Shown here: in pieces, positions 7,692 through 7,810 of the stretch
Layout of the letters: every line of letters begins with the position of its first letter
How positions within the stretch are numbered: position 1 is the stretch's first letter
Source of the DNA: Beijerinckiaceae bacterium
GTDB taxonomy: Bacteria; Pseudomonadota; Alphaproteobacteria; Rhizobiales; Beijerinckiaceae
DNA: 7,810 nucleotides
Assembly (NCBI GenBank): GCA_027311205.1
Contig: DAICZI010000064.1
Location: 1-7,810 of the forward strand
Reading direction: 5' to 3'
Made by a program: the position numbers and the translations under genes
Notes under the pieces: model-generated
Told to the model about the DNA's origin: nothing
What the model saw: only the letters and a program-made list of their open reading frames with translations
Databases searched by the model: none

Positions 7692-7715
7692 GGGGGCAGG
7701 CCGCGCCCTGCCCCC
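7692..7715 (+). terminator. Strong GC-rich hairpin after katG
   Basis: GGGGGCAGG (7692-7700) and CCTGCCCCC (7707-7715) form a perfect 9-bp stem with a 6-nt loop, starting 9 bp after the katG stop. No U tract follows, so it may act as a weak or factor-assisted terminator or as an mRNA 3'-end stabiliser. Confidence 0.6.
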
Positions 7716-7723
7716 AGCAACGT

Positions 7724-7743
7724 AAACAGGCGCGCGCCTGTTT
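7724..7743. terminator. Perfect 20-bp palindrome, candidate bidirectional terminator
   Basis: AAACAGGCGCGCGCCTGTTT is perfectly self-complementary. As RNA it folds into a GC-rich stem flanked by AAA and TTT, the pattern of a short bidirectional intrinsic terminator, 8 bp after the previous hairpin. The U tract is only three bases, so efficiency is uncertain. Confidence 0.55.
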
Positions 7744-7810
7744 GCGGAAGCGTGCCTAGTGACCTGCGTCATTGCTTTTGACGCCAAGTTCTGAATCACT
7801 GTCGCTGGAT
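7744..7810. other. Unassigned sequence to right edge
   Basis: No gene start, RNA gene or repeat is supported in these 67 bp. One GANTC site (GAATC, 7793-7797) is present. Confidence 0.5.

Noticed and set aside
7744..7810. tRNA or attachment site at the right edge
   Set aside because: Neither strand shows a T-arm, anticodon-arm or CCA-end pattern, and no repeat of this sequence was found elsewhere in the window.

Overview
The window looks like a chromosomal segment of an alphaproteobacterium. This rests on a GcrA cell-cycle regulator and a GapR (DUF2312) nucleoid protein, both essentially restricted to that class, on GC-rich codon use, and on an OxyR and KatG of alphaproteobacterial style. 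A member of the Hyphomicrobiales or a relative with alcohol or methanol metabolism is plausible because of the PQQ-associated ABC transporter genes, but genus and species cannot be read from the sequence.

Layout. (1) Positions 1-180, minus strand: the first 60 codons of gapR, cut by the window edge. (2) 181-483: a gap holding the gapR upstream region, with two GANTC (CcrM-type) sites and a CTATCT/AGATAG inverted repeat. (3) 484-1008, minus strand: gcrA, complete. (4) 1009-1345: a divergent control region with three GANTC sites, a CtrA-like TTAA-N7-TGAA element and two small hairpins. (5) 1346-4182, plus strand: a tight three-gene operon encoding an exported substrate-binding protein, an ABC ATPase and an ABC-2 permease. 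These match the set associated with PQQ-dependent alcohol oxidation (Ped-type). (6) 4140-5117, minus strand: oxyR, convergent with the permease and overlapping it by 43 bp. (7) 5118-5461: the oxyR-katG divergent control region, with an imperfect palindrome beside oxyR, a perfect 8-bp hairpin, a 13-bp tandem repeat and a doubtful 55-codon ORF. (8) 5462-7683, plus strand: katG, broken by one missing base at about 6310. (9) 7684-7810: two strong hairpins, probably the katG terminator region, then unassigned sequence to the edge.

Three functional blocks sit side by side. gapR and gcrA control chromosome state and cell-cycle transcription, and the GANTC sites in front of both fit GcrA/CcrM control. 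The ABC operon probably serves PQQ-dependent periplasmic alcohol metabolism, although no PQQ enzyme lies in the window. oxyR-katG is the classic divergent peroxide-sensor and catalase-peroxidase pair. The strongest unusual observation is that katG is frameshifted between its haem-ligand segment and the rest of the enzyme while every catalytic residue is preserved, so it is either a very recent mutation or a sequence error. No mobile element, tRNA, rRNA or CRISPR array was seen, and I found no convincing wholly new system.
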